A DNA stretch of 64,000 nucleotides, taken from NCBI GenBank assembly GCA_014529385.2, contig CM043944.1, forward strand, positions 48,278,768 to 48,342,767, written 5' to 3'. The number at the start of each line of letters is the position of its first letter. Position 1 is the stretch's first letter. The notes below the pieces were generated by a model that searched no databases, was not told the DNA's origin, and was given only the letters and a program-made list of their open reading frames with translations. Below, one piece after another: positions 21,871-32,230 of this stretch. Source of the stretch: Adiantum capillus-veneris. Its lineage: Eukaryota; Streptophyta; Polypodiopsida; Polypodiales; Pteridaceae. The position numbers were made by a program, and so were the translations under genes.

Positions 21871-22800
21871 CCATCACCTCTCACTTATATGATGTGGAAT
21901 TAGCAGATGGATCGATTTTAACTTGTGATCAGAGTTCGACAATTGCAGTTTGAGATTCAAACTTATGCAGATCAACTGGATTTTGAAGTCATGCCTTTAT
22001 CTTATTACGACATGATTCTTGGTCAGCATTGGTTATTCCAATATGATCCAGCAATTAGCTTTCGAGGACATACTATCAATTTGTTCAAAGATGGACGTGA
22101 ATTGACTTTACACGAGCTTTCTCATGCGGAAAGAGTGATTCAAGCCTCACGTGTACTAGTCAATTGCAAACAGCATGATATAGTGGATTATGAAGAGAAT
22201 ATGATTTCCAATGCAAATGTAGATATTATTATTGATGAATTTTTGAATTCATTAACTTCTCCTGGATCAATTGATGAAGACAAAGATAAAAATATAGTTG
22301 CAGATTCCGAGTCTGAAGACGACTATGCTTTCTTTGATTCATTACTGGATGATGATATGCCAATTACAAGTCATGAAGTAACAGTTCGTGAAGATGATTT
22401 TGAAGAATTTTGGGATTCGTTATTGGAAGATGATTACAGTCTCAAGCCAAAATCCTCTCTAGTGATTACTAAAGTTGAAGTCACCCCATCTGAAGAGTAC
22501 CTTGAGAAGATTTCCTCTTCCCCAAATATTTCGCAGTTACTCGAAGATTTTGAACCAAAAATCTCACATCGCATAAAGGATTTTGAAGATCAACCTCTTG
22601 TTGCAGTCAACCTGATTATGCCAGATTCCTCTAAAAAGTCTTTGAATAATGCAATGATATGGGATTTAGCAGTCAAAGCAAAAAGGTTTCGCAAGAAGCA
22701 AAGGTTCAAGACAAAGACTTCAGATAATTCAAAGACTGAAGATTTTCGAAGATTCAATGCGTTTCCAGAGTTCTATCAACATCAGAAGTCATTTCTTTGA
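21871..22800 (+). pseudogene. Retropepsin-like remnant plus acidic ORF
   Basis: From 21871 one frame reads ITSHLYDVELADGSILTC, the flap half of a retroviral-type protease. A frameshift near 21940 leads to LDFEVMPLSYYDMILGQHWL, matching the conserved hydrophobic-G-WL end of plant Ty3 proteases. The catalytic D-S/T-G segment is absent. About 220 further codons are open to TGA at 22798-22800. They are rich in Asp/Glu (SESEDDYAFFDSLLDDD and a second FWDSLLEDD) and then basic near the C-terminus (KRFRKKQRFKTK). That acidic-then-basic tail is not an RT and I do not recognise it. Confidence 0.6.
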
Positions 22801-22816
22801 CACGGGCTCTCATTTT

Positions 22817-22829
22817 AAATGCGAGGGAA
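22817..22829 (+). promoter_or_regulatory. Putative polypurine tract
   Basis: AATGCGAGGGAA immediately before the 3' LTR. It is weakly purine-rich but in the expected place. Confidence 0.5.
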
Positions 22830-23262
22830 TGTCACGATTGTGACTATGTTAAGAGCAATACATCTACTCCTAGTTGCAGATACGCGAAGTGCTATGCCAA
22901 GGAGGACCCCTGCGCTTGGATGGTCACACCCCTTCGCCCAAAAGACGTGTCTCTTCGCCAAAAGCCACACTGCTCCGACGACTGGTCACACCCCTTCGCT
23001 CTACAGGTGCGACTCTTCGCCCAATGGCTGTAGCTCTTCGCCGAAAGGATGTGTCTTTACGTCTAAAGTCGTGTCTCTTCACCAAGAGACGTGTCTTTTC
23101 ATTTATGTCTCTTCGTCTCCTATATAAGGAGCCCTTGTATCACACATTCAATCAATGAAACACAAAGTCTTCTAAGTCTTGTTTTAAGTTCAGTTTCAGT
23201 TTCTTAAGTCTTAATCATGAGTTTAAGTACTTAATTAAGGATTAGCACTTAGAATCCTCACA
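22830..23262 (+). repeat. 3' LTR of the compact element
   Basis: 433 bp, the same length as the 5' LTR. It differs at only a few positions by eye, for example TTAACAACAATAAAT versus TTAAGAGCAATACAT. Confidence 0.93.
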
Positions 23263-23763
23263 TTGCTATTGTCGTGCTGATCTGCTGTGCAAAAACGCCA
23301 AGGCTGAGATGATGCAAAAACGCTAGACTTACATATGGCTGAAAACGCTAGGGTTGTTGCGGGGGGGAGTCTTGTTGAGAAGGTGCCTGTTGAACACTGT
23401 GTTCCTGCTGTCTCTTCTGCCAAAAAGTGCTAGCGCTGGGTTTTCTTATAAACTTGCTTGTTAAATTGCCCTACCCAGTTTCCCAACAAAAGTCACTTAA
23501 TAATAATAAGTGAAAAATTGGCTAAAATAGGGAAAATAGGTCTATGCAGTGTAAAAATGCTCCTGATGGGCTGTGACTATAATCTGATAGTCATGCTGTG
23601 TGCAACCAGAGGATATGCATCTACTCTACGTGTCTGGACATGCACGGTCTGCGAACAGACTCACAAAAGTGCCAGAACACTTGCTAAGCTAACTGAACTA
23701 AACCCATGTCATGAAGTAGCTTGTCTACGTACACATAGGGTTAGATGTGCACATGACAAAGAG

Positions 23764-24084
23764 GCTGTTGTCCACCCAAAAACGCTGCTGTGTTTTCTCT
23801 GTTTTCAGCCCATCAAGGACAGTGACAGTGATTCACCATTCTCCTCATACCCTCTACACCGCTCCGGACCCTGCCGGGAGGGTACGAGCACGCTGAAAAT
23901 CGCTGGACAGTAGCGTTTTCATCGGTGCATGGCTGGAATCTGTAGGAAATGGAGAGGATACGGGCCGGCAAGGCACCGGATGCCGAGCCGGGTCGAGTAG
24001 GCAAAATTTGGTGGAGCAAAGCTGAGCGCTTCCCGCTTGCTGCAAAAACGCAGCAACTGTCCAAAAACGCAAGTAGAGGGAGGG
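23764..24084. other. Host sequence between Gypsy-C and the hAT element
   Basis: Non-coding, with repeated AAAAACGC motifs like those in the Gypsy-C LTR. It continues on the far side of the hAT at 34823, where the same motif type (AAAAACG, AAAAAAGCG) appears. It is probably an older LTR of a related family. Confidence 0.5.
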
Positions 24085-24092
24085 ATATTTGG
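24085..24092. repeat. Left 8-bp TSD of the hAT (ATATTTGG)
   Basis: Identical to 34815-34822. Eight bp is the hAT superfamily standard. Confidence 0.93.
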
Positions 24093-24354
24093 CCGAGTAA
24101 CAGGGAATAGGCGGAACAGTCCCCTCCCGTTCCCGGAACGCGTTCCCAATGGAGTCGGGTTGGAACGGAGATGCGGGGGGTAACGGCGTTCCCGAAAAAT
24201 CTGTCACTGGAACGGGGTGGAACGCGGGCGGAACGGCAGAATTCAAAAAAACTTGCTGTTAAGGCATTTTAAAAAATCGGATTGTTGGAGGTTTTTGGGC
24301 GCTTTTGAGTGGTTTGGGGGGGGGGAGGAAAGAGAGGGGGTCTTCTCCACTCCT

Positions 24355-24670
24355 ATAAAAGCCAAGGCTCTCAAGGCAATGAGGCATATCTTGAAGCTCC
24401 CTCAAGCCTCAAGGAGCAAGGCAAGTCTCAAGAGCCGGTTGTTTCACAAGCCTTCAAGCCTCAAGGCTCAAGCCTTCAAGCCTTCTCCACCTCTTCATCA
24501 AGCCAAGCCACTCTCTCTCTCCCTCCCTTGGGCCTCAAGGCTCAAGCTTGACGCTTGCCGCTCCACTTCGCTCAAGCTCCACCTCTCCATCTCTCCATCA
24601 CTCATGATTCACTCATTCATCACCGCTCGGCGCTCTCCCTCTCCCTTGGGCCTCAAGGCTCAAGCTTGAG
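24355..24670 (+). repeat. Low-complexity TCAAGCCTCAAGG repeats in the hAT leader
   Basis: Many imperfect copies of CTCAAGSCTCAAG/CTTCAAGCC lie between the left end and the first coding exon. Confidence 0.75.
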
Positions 24671-24687
24671 AGTTCACCTCTCCCTCA

Positions 24688-24688
<1 letters not shown>

Positions 24689-24718
<30 letters not shown>
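24689..24718. repeat. Poly-C run
   Basis: About 30 consecutive C followed by a CT-rich tract. Homopolymer length may be unreliable in the assembly. Confidence 0.9.
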
Positions 24719-24721
<3 letters not shown>

Positions 24722-24740
24722 CCCCTCTCTCTCTCTCTCT

Positions 24741-25350
24741 CAAGATTACTTCCTCTCTCGAGTCTCATCACTTCTGGCGCAAGCTTCCGCATCAAGTGAA
24801 CGTGATCCCTTGGGTGCCAAGAAGAAGAAGGACGAAGCATCATGGTGGGATGAAGTGCATTCCCGAGTGTTGGGAAAGTCCGGTAGTGCACGCGCATGGA
24901 AGTGCAAACTATGCGGCTTTGAACGGCAATCCGGCACAACCAAAGTCCGTGCTCACCTCCTTAAGCTAGAGGGACAACAAGTAGCAATATGCAAGGCCGT
25001 CAACGAGCAACGGTTGAAGGAATTTGAAGCCAAGGATGCCGCCATCAAAGCCAACAAAGAAGAGAAAGAAGCGGCAAGGCTAAGCGTCCCGCAATCGACC
25101 CCAACAATTTGGTTTTTCCCTCTTGTACACCTTCTTCATCGGTTGGTGGTGATAGCAATGCGGTAACAACGGAGATAGCGGCCACATCATTTCGATCGGC
25201 ATTTTCAATGCCTAACACTACTCCAGTTTCCACTCCCAAATCTCACCAACGCACCCTACATACCACTTGGGATCCAAAAAGGAAGAAGGATGTGGATGCA
25301 AGTGTTGCCCGATTTTTCTATCACGATCACATCCCCTTCATAAAGGCTCG
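24741..25350 (+). pseudogene. hAT transposase exon 1: BED zinc finger
   Basis: KCKLCGFERQSGTTKVRAHL, with a downstream GQQVAIC, is a BED-type zinc finger: Cys codons at 24903 and 24912, His at 24954, Cys at 24990. It is the DNA-binding module of hAT transposases. A Lys/Glu-rich linker follows. A frameshift near 25080 moves to the frame that continues FPSCTPSSSVGG and then DASVARFFYHDHIPFIKAR, a conserved hAT segment. The start codon is uncertain. The exon ends at a GT donor at 25351. Confidence 0.82.
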
Positions 25351-25444
25351 GTAAGACTTACTATCATTTTCATACAATCAATTATCTCGATTCTCATTCT
25401 CATCTAAATAGTAAATACTAATACCTCTTATGTGCAATGTTTAG
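25351..25444 (+). other. hAT transposase intron (94 bp)
   Basis: Starts GTAAGAC and ends TGTTTAG. Removing it joins FIKAR to SEYFK in a continuous frame with a phase-2 junction. Confidence 0.8.
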
Positions 25445-25905
25445 GTCGGAGTACTTCAAGACCATGTGCACAAGGATTGGAGAGTATGGGGCACGCTATG
25501 TGCCACCCTCTTCCGAGGCCCTCCATACTACTCTACTCGATAGAGAGAAGGCCGTTGTGGAGATGGCAACCCTCAACATGAAGAGGCAATGGACGAAGTA
25601 TGGCGTGACCCTCATTGCGGATGGATGGAGCGACACTAGGAGGAGGTCCATCCATGGCATTGTTGCCTATTCCAAAGGGGAGATGTATTTTGCCCACTCC
25701 CATGAGGCCATGGAGACTGGAAAATTAGCAGATGTCCTTGCGGGTGAGTGGGCCTCCGCCGTAGAGACCATTGGGTCGGACCTTGTGATAGGTCTGGTCA
25801 CTGATGGGAAGGCATCAAACAGAGCAGTCGGGGCTATTTTGGAAGGCGCTTATCCTCACATCACGGTGTCCTTTTGCATGGCACATTGGCTTAACAACCT
25901 CTTGA
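25445..25905 (+). pseudogene. hAT transposase exon 2, DUF659-like catalytic part (cut by LINE-A)
   Basis: Contains YGVTLIADGWSDTRRRSIHG, LVIGLVTDGKASNRAVG and YPHITVSFCMAHWLNNLL. These are DUF659/hAT catalytic-core signatures with the aspartates of ADGWSD and VTDGKASN. The frame is open until the LINE-A insertion interrupts it right after LNNLL. It resumes at 33108 with DFGKLPWIEPLIASM. Confidence 0.9.
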
Positions 25906-26306
25906 GATTGCTTGCTACTGCTGCTCGCCTCCCCCTTGTTGCGCCATCGCTAACCTCTCCCCCCACCCCCCTCACCCGCTGCCCCTACACTGCCCCCCCG
26001 TCCCCATCAGCCCCTGCGCGCTGCCCCACAGCCCGCCCGCTGCCCCCCCCTGTTTTCGCGCTGCCCCAAAGGCTGCCCGCTGCCCTCCTCTCGCGTTGCC
26101 ATCCCCACCCCATCCCCCCGCTCGCTGCCGCTTGTGCACCTGCACATTACCCGGCTGCCCACATTCCCCCCCCTGTCCTCATCGCTCTTGCTCCCGAAGG
26201 TCTTCTACACCTGGCTCGGCAACACTTTTTCTTCGGACAATTGCTTGGCGTACTCGTTTGCAGATTTTCTTCACCGCCCGCTTCTTCGACTCAGCAGTAG
26301 ACACAG
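25906..26306 (+). other. LINE-A 5' leader (C-rich)
   Basis: Strongly pyrimidine-rich, CCCC-containing sequence upstream of the ORF1 ATG. A similar leader precedes the second copy at 49.43-49.87 kb. Confidence 0.7.
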
Positions 26307-28209
26307 ATGGAGGCTCCAGCTCCACCACAGAGGGACTCCCCTGAAGCCCCCTCGCCCGACCGTGCTGAGCCCACCATTCGACTTGCTCTTTCGCCGACAG
26401 AGCAAGCGAGCCTTGCCGCAGAGGTAGAACTCTTGCAGGCGACTTCTGTCATCTGCAAGGTTCTCGGCACCTGTCCTAGCAGAGGAGAGCTGCGAGACCT
26501 TCTCCAAGCCCGCCTTATCGTAGAGGTGGGCAAGATCTTGGATGTCCAGATTCTCGGACGGGGGTACTACCAGATTGAGTTCGAGACTTCCGAGATGGTC
26601 TCCAAGGTCATAGCTATGAGTCCACTGGCCATCCGAGCATCACGCGCCCACTTTCGACAGTGGCGACATGGTTTTGACCCGACTTCGGATGTGCTAGTAG
26701 AGGAGGTAGACATCCCTATCTCAGTCTGCTTTCCGGGTTTACGGAGGGAGTACCTTCCACTTCTCTCCAGGATTGGCTCCGCCATCGGGACTGTCCTGGA
26801 GACACCTCGTACGGCAACATCAGTAGCTGCCAAGGCAGTTGGCATCCCTTCAGTTCGAGTTTTGGTTAGAGATACCCACACGCTTCCGAAGGTCATGCTT
26901 CTGCCTCGGGTGAGTGGGGGTTGGTTTAGACAGAGTGTGGAGTACTCGGGTCTCGCGAACCAGTGCTTCATTTGCAGACAGATGGGCCACCTAGCGAAGG
27001 CCTGTCCACGGAGGAGACCACGACCCGCACCTCAGCCTCAGTCCCAGCCTGCCAAGGCTAGGCCGCAGCCACAGCCAGCGACAGCGCACAGATTCAGAGC
27101 CACCCTCCGAGCCTGCGGCTCCAGCGGAGGAGGGGTGGCAGCAGGCCCGTGGCCGTCGACGCCAGGGGCCACAGCGACAGCCTGGCACTCAGAGTGGCCC
27201 TCAGGTGCCTACTCAGCAGTAGTGGGTTCCCACGGGGAACCGCTTTGGTCCTCTTGAGCAGGAGGAGCCCCCTACGCCAGCCTCCACCTCCGCTTCACCC
27301 TCACCAGCGGCTCCGCCTTCCGATTTCCCCTCCTCCTCCTCATCCCCTCCCCCGCCCTCTGCTCCCGCCCACTCCCCACCTCGCCCCCCTGTCTCTGTCG
27401 CCCCACCCCACTTCTCTTCTTCTCCGCCCCCCCCAGCTCCTTCTCCCCCTCCTCCTGCTTCAGTACCACAGTCGACTCAGGAGACTGGTCCCTCGTCGGC
27501 GGCTAGGAGATCTCTTGGCAGCGCCTTTGCCACGAGTTGCCTAGCGAGAGAGGGTCAGCCCTTCTTGCGGCCCCCTTTGCAGATTCAGACATCTTCCCTT
27601 GCAGCTATCCCTCGTGGTCTAACGAGCATTGACCTCCGACGCTGCTGGGATTTCTTCGATTACGGGTTCACTCGCTTTCTCGGCGATTCCGCAGCAGACC
27701 ACGAGGCAGCCTGCTTCACGGTCCACGCTTTGTTCCTCGCCGCTAGGGAGACAGAGGCCTTGGACTCAGCAGTTGGTTTCTCCTTCCCCCTCTGTGGTAG
27801 GACTGAGACAGAGTGGTCCCTCGACTCAGTGGTGGGATGGTTGCATACACAGGTTCTCAAGTTCTCTCACCACATGGGGGAACTTGGCGTTACAGATTTG
27901 CTGCAGACTTTGTGGCCACTGGCCAAGTTTGCGGTGACACCCCCAGCCTCAGCAGGATGTAGACACATTGTGGTGTACTTTTTTGCTGATACGCAGTGTT
28001 TTCCTTGCTATGTATACATTCATGAGGACTCCTGGACAGAGGAGGTTGCTTTATGCACGGCTCGCTCTGCTTGGGCTTGGACCAGGCACTCACTGTAGTC
28101 TCGCCTATCTAGAGGACGCTCGGATGCGGATTACTCCCCATCCAAGCCAGCCTCGAAGATAGCCCGTCTTGCTGCTGCGGCAGCATCTGTTCTCTCTCGC
28201 TCCCCATGA
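26307..28209 (+). pseudogene. LINE-A ORF1: RNA-binding protein with zinc knuckle
   Basis: The ATG is at 26307. Residues ~70-210 have the layout of the plant LINE ORF1 domain (DUF4283-like): LGRGYYQIEFETSEM, FRQWRHGFDP, VDIPISVCFPGL. A CCHC knuckle follows at ~residues 220-233 (CFICRQMGHLAKAC). A frameshift near 27080 leads to EEGWQQARGRRRQGPQ, a TAG at 27220-27222, a long Pro/Ser linker, and ~180 codons (27565-28095) of an unrecognised C-terminal region starting near LRPPLQIQTSSL. That frame passes one TAG at 28096 and ends at TGA 28207-28209, which overlaps the ORF2 ATG. Confidence 0.75.
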
Positions 28210-29680
28210 GGATCGTCTCGTGGAACGTGCAGGGACTAGGTGGGCCCCAATTTCAGCGATAGCGGGGCCGATTGCGTCAGGAGCTTTAGCGTTGCCTTGT
28301 GGGAGGAGAGATTGATCTCTTTATGCTTCAGGAGCACCATTTGTCTGAGAGCCGCATTCGGCGATGTGGTCAGATTTTGCGTGGACGTTATGATACCTTT
28401 TGGTCAGCTGCTTTTGGACCTGGAGGCATCCAGGGTGGGGTATATATGACTATTGCGGACTCATTGCAGTAGGCCATTGTGGGCAGAGGGATTATTGTGC
28501 CAGGCAGGGCTCAGTGGATTACTATGCAGGTTCAGGGTGGCCTTGTGGGTTTCCTGAACATCTATGTGCCCAATGTGGCGAGTGCTCGTGCAGAGCTTTG
28601 GTCACAGATTGTTGAGTATTTGCCACAGGTTGACCAGTGGTGTGTAGGAGGGGACTTCAACATGTTGGAGGACCCTTCTGACAGGATCGGAGGCAGCCAT
28701 GCTACTGTGCATGGAGTCTAGTTAGCAGCTTGGGAGAGGTTGTGTATGACTTTGAGGGTCTCGGATACATGGCAGCATTTTGGCTTTGTGAGGCCTCCAG
28801 AGAGTCTTGCCTTCTCTAGATCGGACCGCAGAGTGGGAGGAGTGAATCTAGCACGCATAGATCGCTTCTACACTAGTGACCACTTCAGTGACTTGGGGGG
28901 ATCAGTGGGCATCCTGGCAGGGACATCCTTCGCGGACCATGCACCAGTGATCCTCACAGTGGCAGATAGGCAGAGGAGTGGGAGCACGATGCTTCGCATC
29001 CCAGAGCGGGTCTTGTTGGACTCAGCACTCAGAGAGAGGGTCGAGGCTCTCTGGACAGAGGGCATGGACAGCCAGGCTCCACCTGCAGACAGAGTGGCCT
29101 CAGGCCTAGGCATTGCTTCACTACAGAGGATGCAGGAGCAGCATCCAGACAGTCCATGGTTGGAGGAGCAGTTACAGCAGGCTCGACAGGAGCTTGCTTG
29201 CACAGAGGAGAGGCGCCATGAGTTTGCCTTTCACCGACAGGCATCTCAGTGGACTCAGGTGGGTGACAGAGTGACAGGTGCTTTTTTTGAGATAGTGGGA
29301 CCTCGGCACTCGCATGCCAAGGTCAATCAGTTGAGGAGACCCGATGGGTCAGTTGTTTGTGAGCTCGAGGATATGCGTGCAGCTGCTACTGACTTTTACC
29401 GTGAGTTACTGTCGGCTGAGCCCCAGTCAGAGAGACAGGATGCATGCAGGGAGTAGGTTTGGGCACAGATGCCTTGTCTTGTGACTGAGGAGATGCGCCA
29501 GAGGCTAGAGATACCTCTTCAGCTTGAGGAGCTGCACACGGCTCTTAGGGCCCTCCCTCGTGGTAGCTGTCCAGGTGAGGATGGGTTGACTCCCAGCTTC
29601 TTCTTGGAGTACTGGGACCTGCTTGGCCCAGATCTTTGTAGTGCCTGTCAGTACATTCTACACACGAGTGATGCCGGATA
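28206..29680 (+). pseudogene. LINE-A ORF2: APE endonuclease and RT start
   Basis: The ATG at 28206 gives MRIVSWNVQGLGG, the canonical AP-endonuclease opening. Then come LFMLQEHHL (metal-binding Glu), NIYVPN, CVGGDFNML (GDFN) and SFADHAPV (DH), which completes the endonuclease that nicks the target. From ~29500 RALPRGSCPGEDGLTPSFF is the RT N-terminal signature. One frame stays open throughout except for five TAG codons (28260, 28287, 28470, 28719, 29454). No TAA or TGA occurs before a frameshift near 29660. Confidence 0.88.
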
Positions 29681-32097
29681 GCATGAGTGAGGGCATGATT
29701 TACCTTATTCCAAAGGAGGGTGGCTCCTTGGATGAGATTCGATAGTGGCGCCCCTTCACCATTCTCAACTCAGCCTACAAAATTCTTGCCAAGGCTCTGA
29801 GTTTGAGGATTCAGCCACTTTTGGAGAGCCTTATACATGGGACTCAGACAGGTTTTGTCAAGGAACGCAGTATGCTGAGTTTGCCGACGACTTAGCCTTG
29901 TACTTAGAGGGCCAGGAGGCCAATTTACACAGATGTGAGCAGGCTTTGGAGACCTTCTGCTGTGCATCGGGCGCACTGATCAACTGGAGAAAGACAGTGG
30001 CTTTCTCGGTTGGCAGTGCTCTTGTGCCAGATTGGATGCCAGGAGAGGGTTTCAGGTGGATTCCTCCAGGGACTGCAGTTCGGTACTTGGGTTGTCAGGT
30101 TGGTTTGGACTTGTCCCCCCGAGCAGCAGATTGCCCCTCTTCTCCTGTCCATCAAGAGAAAGCTGTTACATTAGAGCTCAGCACGACTTTCGCTGGCTGG
30201 TAGAGTAGTAGTTGCCAACCAGGTGTTGTTGGCGACTATGTGGTACATCACTTCTTGCTGGATCTTCTCGAGTTCTTGTATCAGCCAGGTAGAGAGGCTG
30301 ATCAGGAACTTCCTTTGGTCAGGTCGCGACACTCAGATTGCCGGAGCCAAGGTGGCTTGGTCGGTCATCACACTTCCTTGTTCTCAGGGAGGACTTGGGA
30401 TCATTGATCCAGCACAGCAAAGCAGAGCCCTTCTTGGGAAGTTCGTCGTCAGAGGACTTCTTCCAGGCGAGGAGCCCTGGAAGGAGTTCTTGCTGCAGAG
30501 GCTTCGTGCCAGGGTGTCTCAGTCAGGAGGCCCCTGGCAACCTTCGACCAGATGGATCTTTACAGAGTTGCGCCGAGTTGGTTTGAGCAGGAGACTGGAG
30601 GACCGATTCGCGGTGAGTTTGCTTCGATCTTGGGAGCTCTTACGGCGTGGCTTGGAGCAGAGACAGCCGACGTGCACGGAGGAGCGCCTACGGCAGCCCC
30701 TCGTCTGGACCCCATGGTTAGCACTTAGAGAGGCCACTTGGTTGGGAGTCGGCCTCATGTTTCTTGGGGTCCCATGGCAGCAGGTCCAGCGCGCTCTCTA
30801 GGTGATTGGCTAGCGTTCACAGGTTTGTCAGAGGAGGTGCAGGCTGTCCAGCTACAGGGCATGAGAGGGGTGCAGAGCATGTGTCAGGACATCTCAGAGT
30901 CAGTTCCAGCTGAGTGGCTCACGCCTCTCGAGCCAGGAGCACCCCGGTGGATGGGAGCCTTCACACGACTAGAGGTTCTCATTTCAGTCAAGGCTTGCTC
31001 AGAGACTGTCCCAGCCCTGTTCTTCGAGCTTCAGGGTGGGGGACGATTACAGCGAGTTGTAGTAGAGGCCCCGCAGGTAGCAGAGTGCTGTTTCCAGAGG
31101 ATCCGAGTTGTGGGCATCTGTGGGAGGACTTGCGTCATCGACCCTGACCCAACAGCTCTTGAGACAGGACACTGGAGGCTATGGGCTTGGGAGTGCTGTC
31201 CACTGGCACGAGTACAGTGGGATCTTGGTGAGTGGCTATGGAGGGACCCCTTCTCTTCTGCAGACCGCCCAGGAGTCCCCTTTTTTCAGTACACTGTTCG
31301 GCTTGAACATCATATACTTGCAGCACAGAGAGAGGCCCGCCCCGCTGCAACACGTCATTGGCAGGAGGAGGGCCTCATAGTCGAGTTCTTGGCAGCTTTT
31401 TGGCAGAGGCTGTGGGACTCCAGACAGCCGAGGCGCGTCACTTTGTTCCAGTGGCTGGTTGCACACAGAGCCACAGCAGTAGGGAGCTGGCTTGTGCATA
31501 GTGGTCTCTCGGCCGCATGTGCAACCTGTGACCAGTTGGTGGAGAGTCAACGTCACTGTCTTTGGGATTGTCCCTCGGCCTAGCAGGTGTGTGTGGCTAC
31601 GAGTTCTTCGGCTGATGCCTTCCCTCTCCACGGCTTGACAGTACACTTGGGGGGCAGCGACTTGGTCCACCCTCACGGGCCCGGCACTTCAGTTTGAGCT
31701 ATTTTCCACCAGCAGGATGATAGTGATGCAGGGGGGGCGACCTACTCACCAGCCTGCTACAGATCTTACTCCACAGGAGTGGTGCAGTGAGAGAGAGGAG
31801 TGTTGGGAGCTCATCAGCGACCTAGCTCTCTGGTTCATCTGGCGGGCCCGCTGTTTCCGCATCTTTGAGGCTCGCCCTGTGCCACCAGCAGAGACTGTTC
31901 GTGACTTTTGGCTAGAGCTGATCCATACTCTCAGAGGACAGCTTGAGGGACTACAGGGCAGCTCCGACCGCATGCGGGAGCGCCGCGAGGCTTTCCTTCG
32001 ACTCTGGCGCCCTGGGCCTTTCTACACCATTGTCCAGGGGATGCCCAGATGGCACTACTGTCCACCTGTGTGGCTCTTCCCTCCTCCCATTTCTTGA
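29660..32097 (+). pseudogene. LINE-A ORF2: RT (internally deleted) and C-terminal zinc ribbon
   Basis: After a frameshift, MIYLIPKEGGSLDEIR, a TAG (29743-29745) and WRPFTILNSAYKILAKALSL follow, then GTQTGFVKERSML. The central palm (RGVRQGCPLS in relatives) is missing: the sequence jumps to EFADDLALYLEG, which still has the catalytic ADD. Downstream are the thumb-like QVLLATMWYITSC and RNFLWSGRD, then the zinc ribbon VTLFQWLVAHRATAVGSWL, CATCDQLVESQRHCLWDC (31500-31577), and a tail ending at 32097. Several frameshifts are present. Confidence 0.85.
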
Positions 32098-32230
32098 TTT
32101 AGCCTCATTGTATATATGCTGTTTTTTCATTGGGAGAGTCTCCCCATCATGCTTGTTGTAGCCCTCTCCTGCAGAGGTGGATGTAGCCCTATGGGCAGTT
32201 TTCATTAACTAATAGAAGGATCTTTTTCTC

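Larger units (their letters stand above)
21393..23262 (+). mobile_element. Compact non-autonomous LTR retrotransposon (1,870 bp)
   Basis: Two 433-bp LTRs (21393-21825, 22830-23262) flank a primer site, a ~1-kb interior and a short purine run. It sits inside the Gypsy-C LTR with a 5-bp target duplication (one mismatch). The interior carries the end of a retropepsin-like domain and a long acidic ORF, with no polymerase or integrase. It must depend on another element's enzymes. Confidence 0.9.
17361..23758 (-). mobile_element. Gypsy-C: non-autonomous LTR element without polymerase
   Basis: The element has LTRs at 17361-18633 and at 20587-23758 (the latter split by a nested insertion), an iMet primer site and a purine tract. 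A perfect 5-bp TSD (AAGAG) flanks it. The internal region (18634-20573, ~1.94 kb) has a gag-like N-terminus starting MVITRSG, coiled-coil and repeat segments and a short C-terminal ORF. No protease, RT, RNase H or integrase was seen. It fits a LARD-like or gag-only element moved in trans. Confidence 0.85.
20587..23758 (-). repeat. Gypsy-C 5' LTR, interrupted by a nested element
   Basis: LTR sequence runs 20587-21392 and resumes at 23268-23758. The two parts align with 17361-18633 on either side of position ~18143, with the 21393-23262 element plus its target duplication in between. Confidence 0.88.

Noticed and set aside
22874-23158. Open frames over the compact element's LTRs (also 21437-21808)
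   Set aside because: They are present only because the LTR is repeated CTTCG-rich sequence. They lack domain features and overlap the U3/TATA region.
25930-26170. Pro-rich ORFs in the C-rich leader of LINE-A as a gene
   Set aside because: Low-complexity translation of the pyrimidine-rich 5' leader. A similar leader precedes the second copy.
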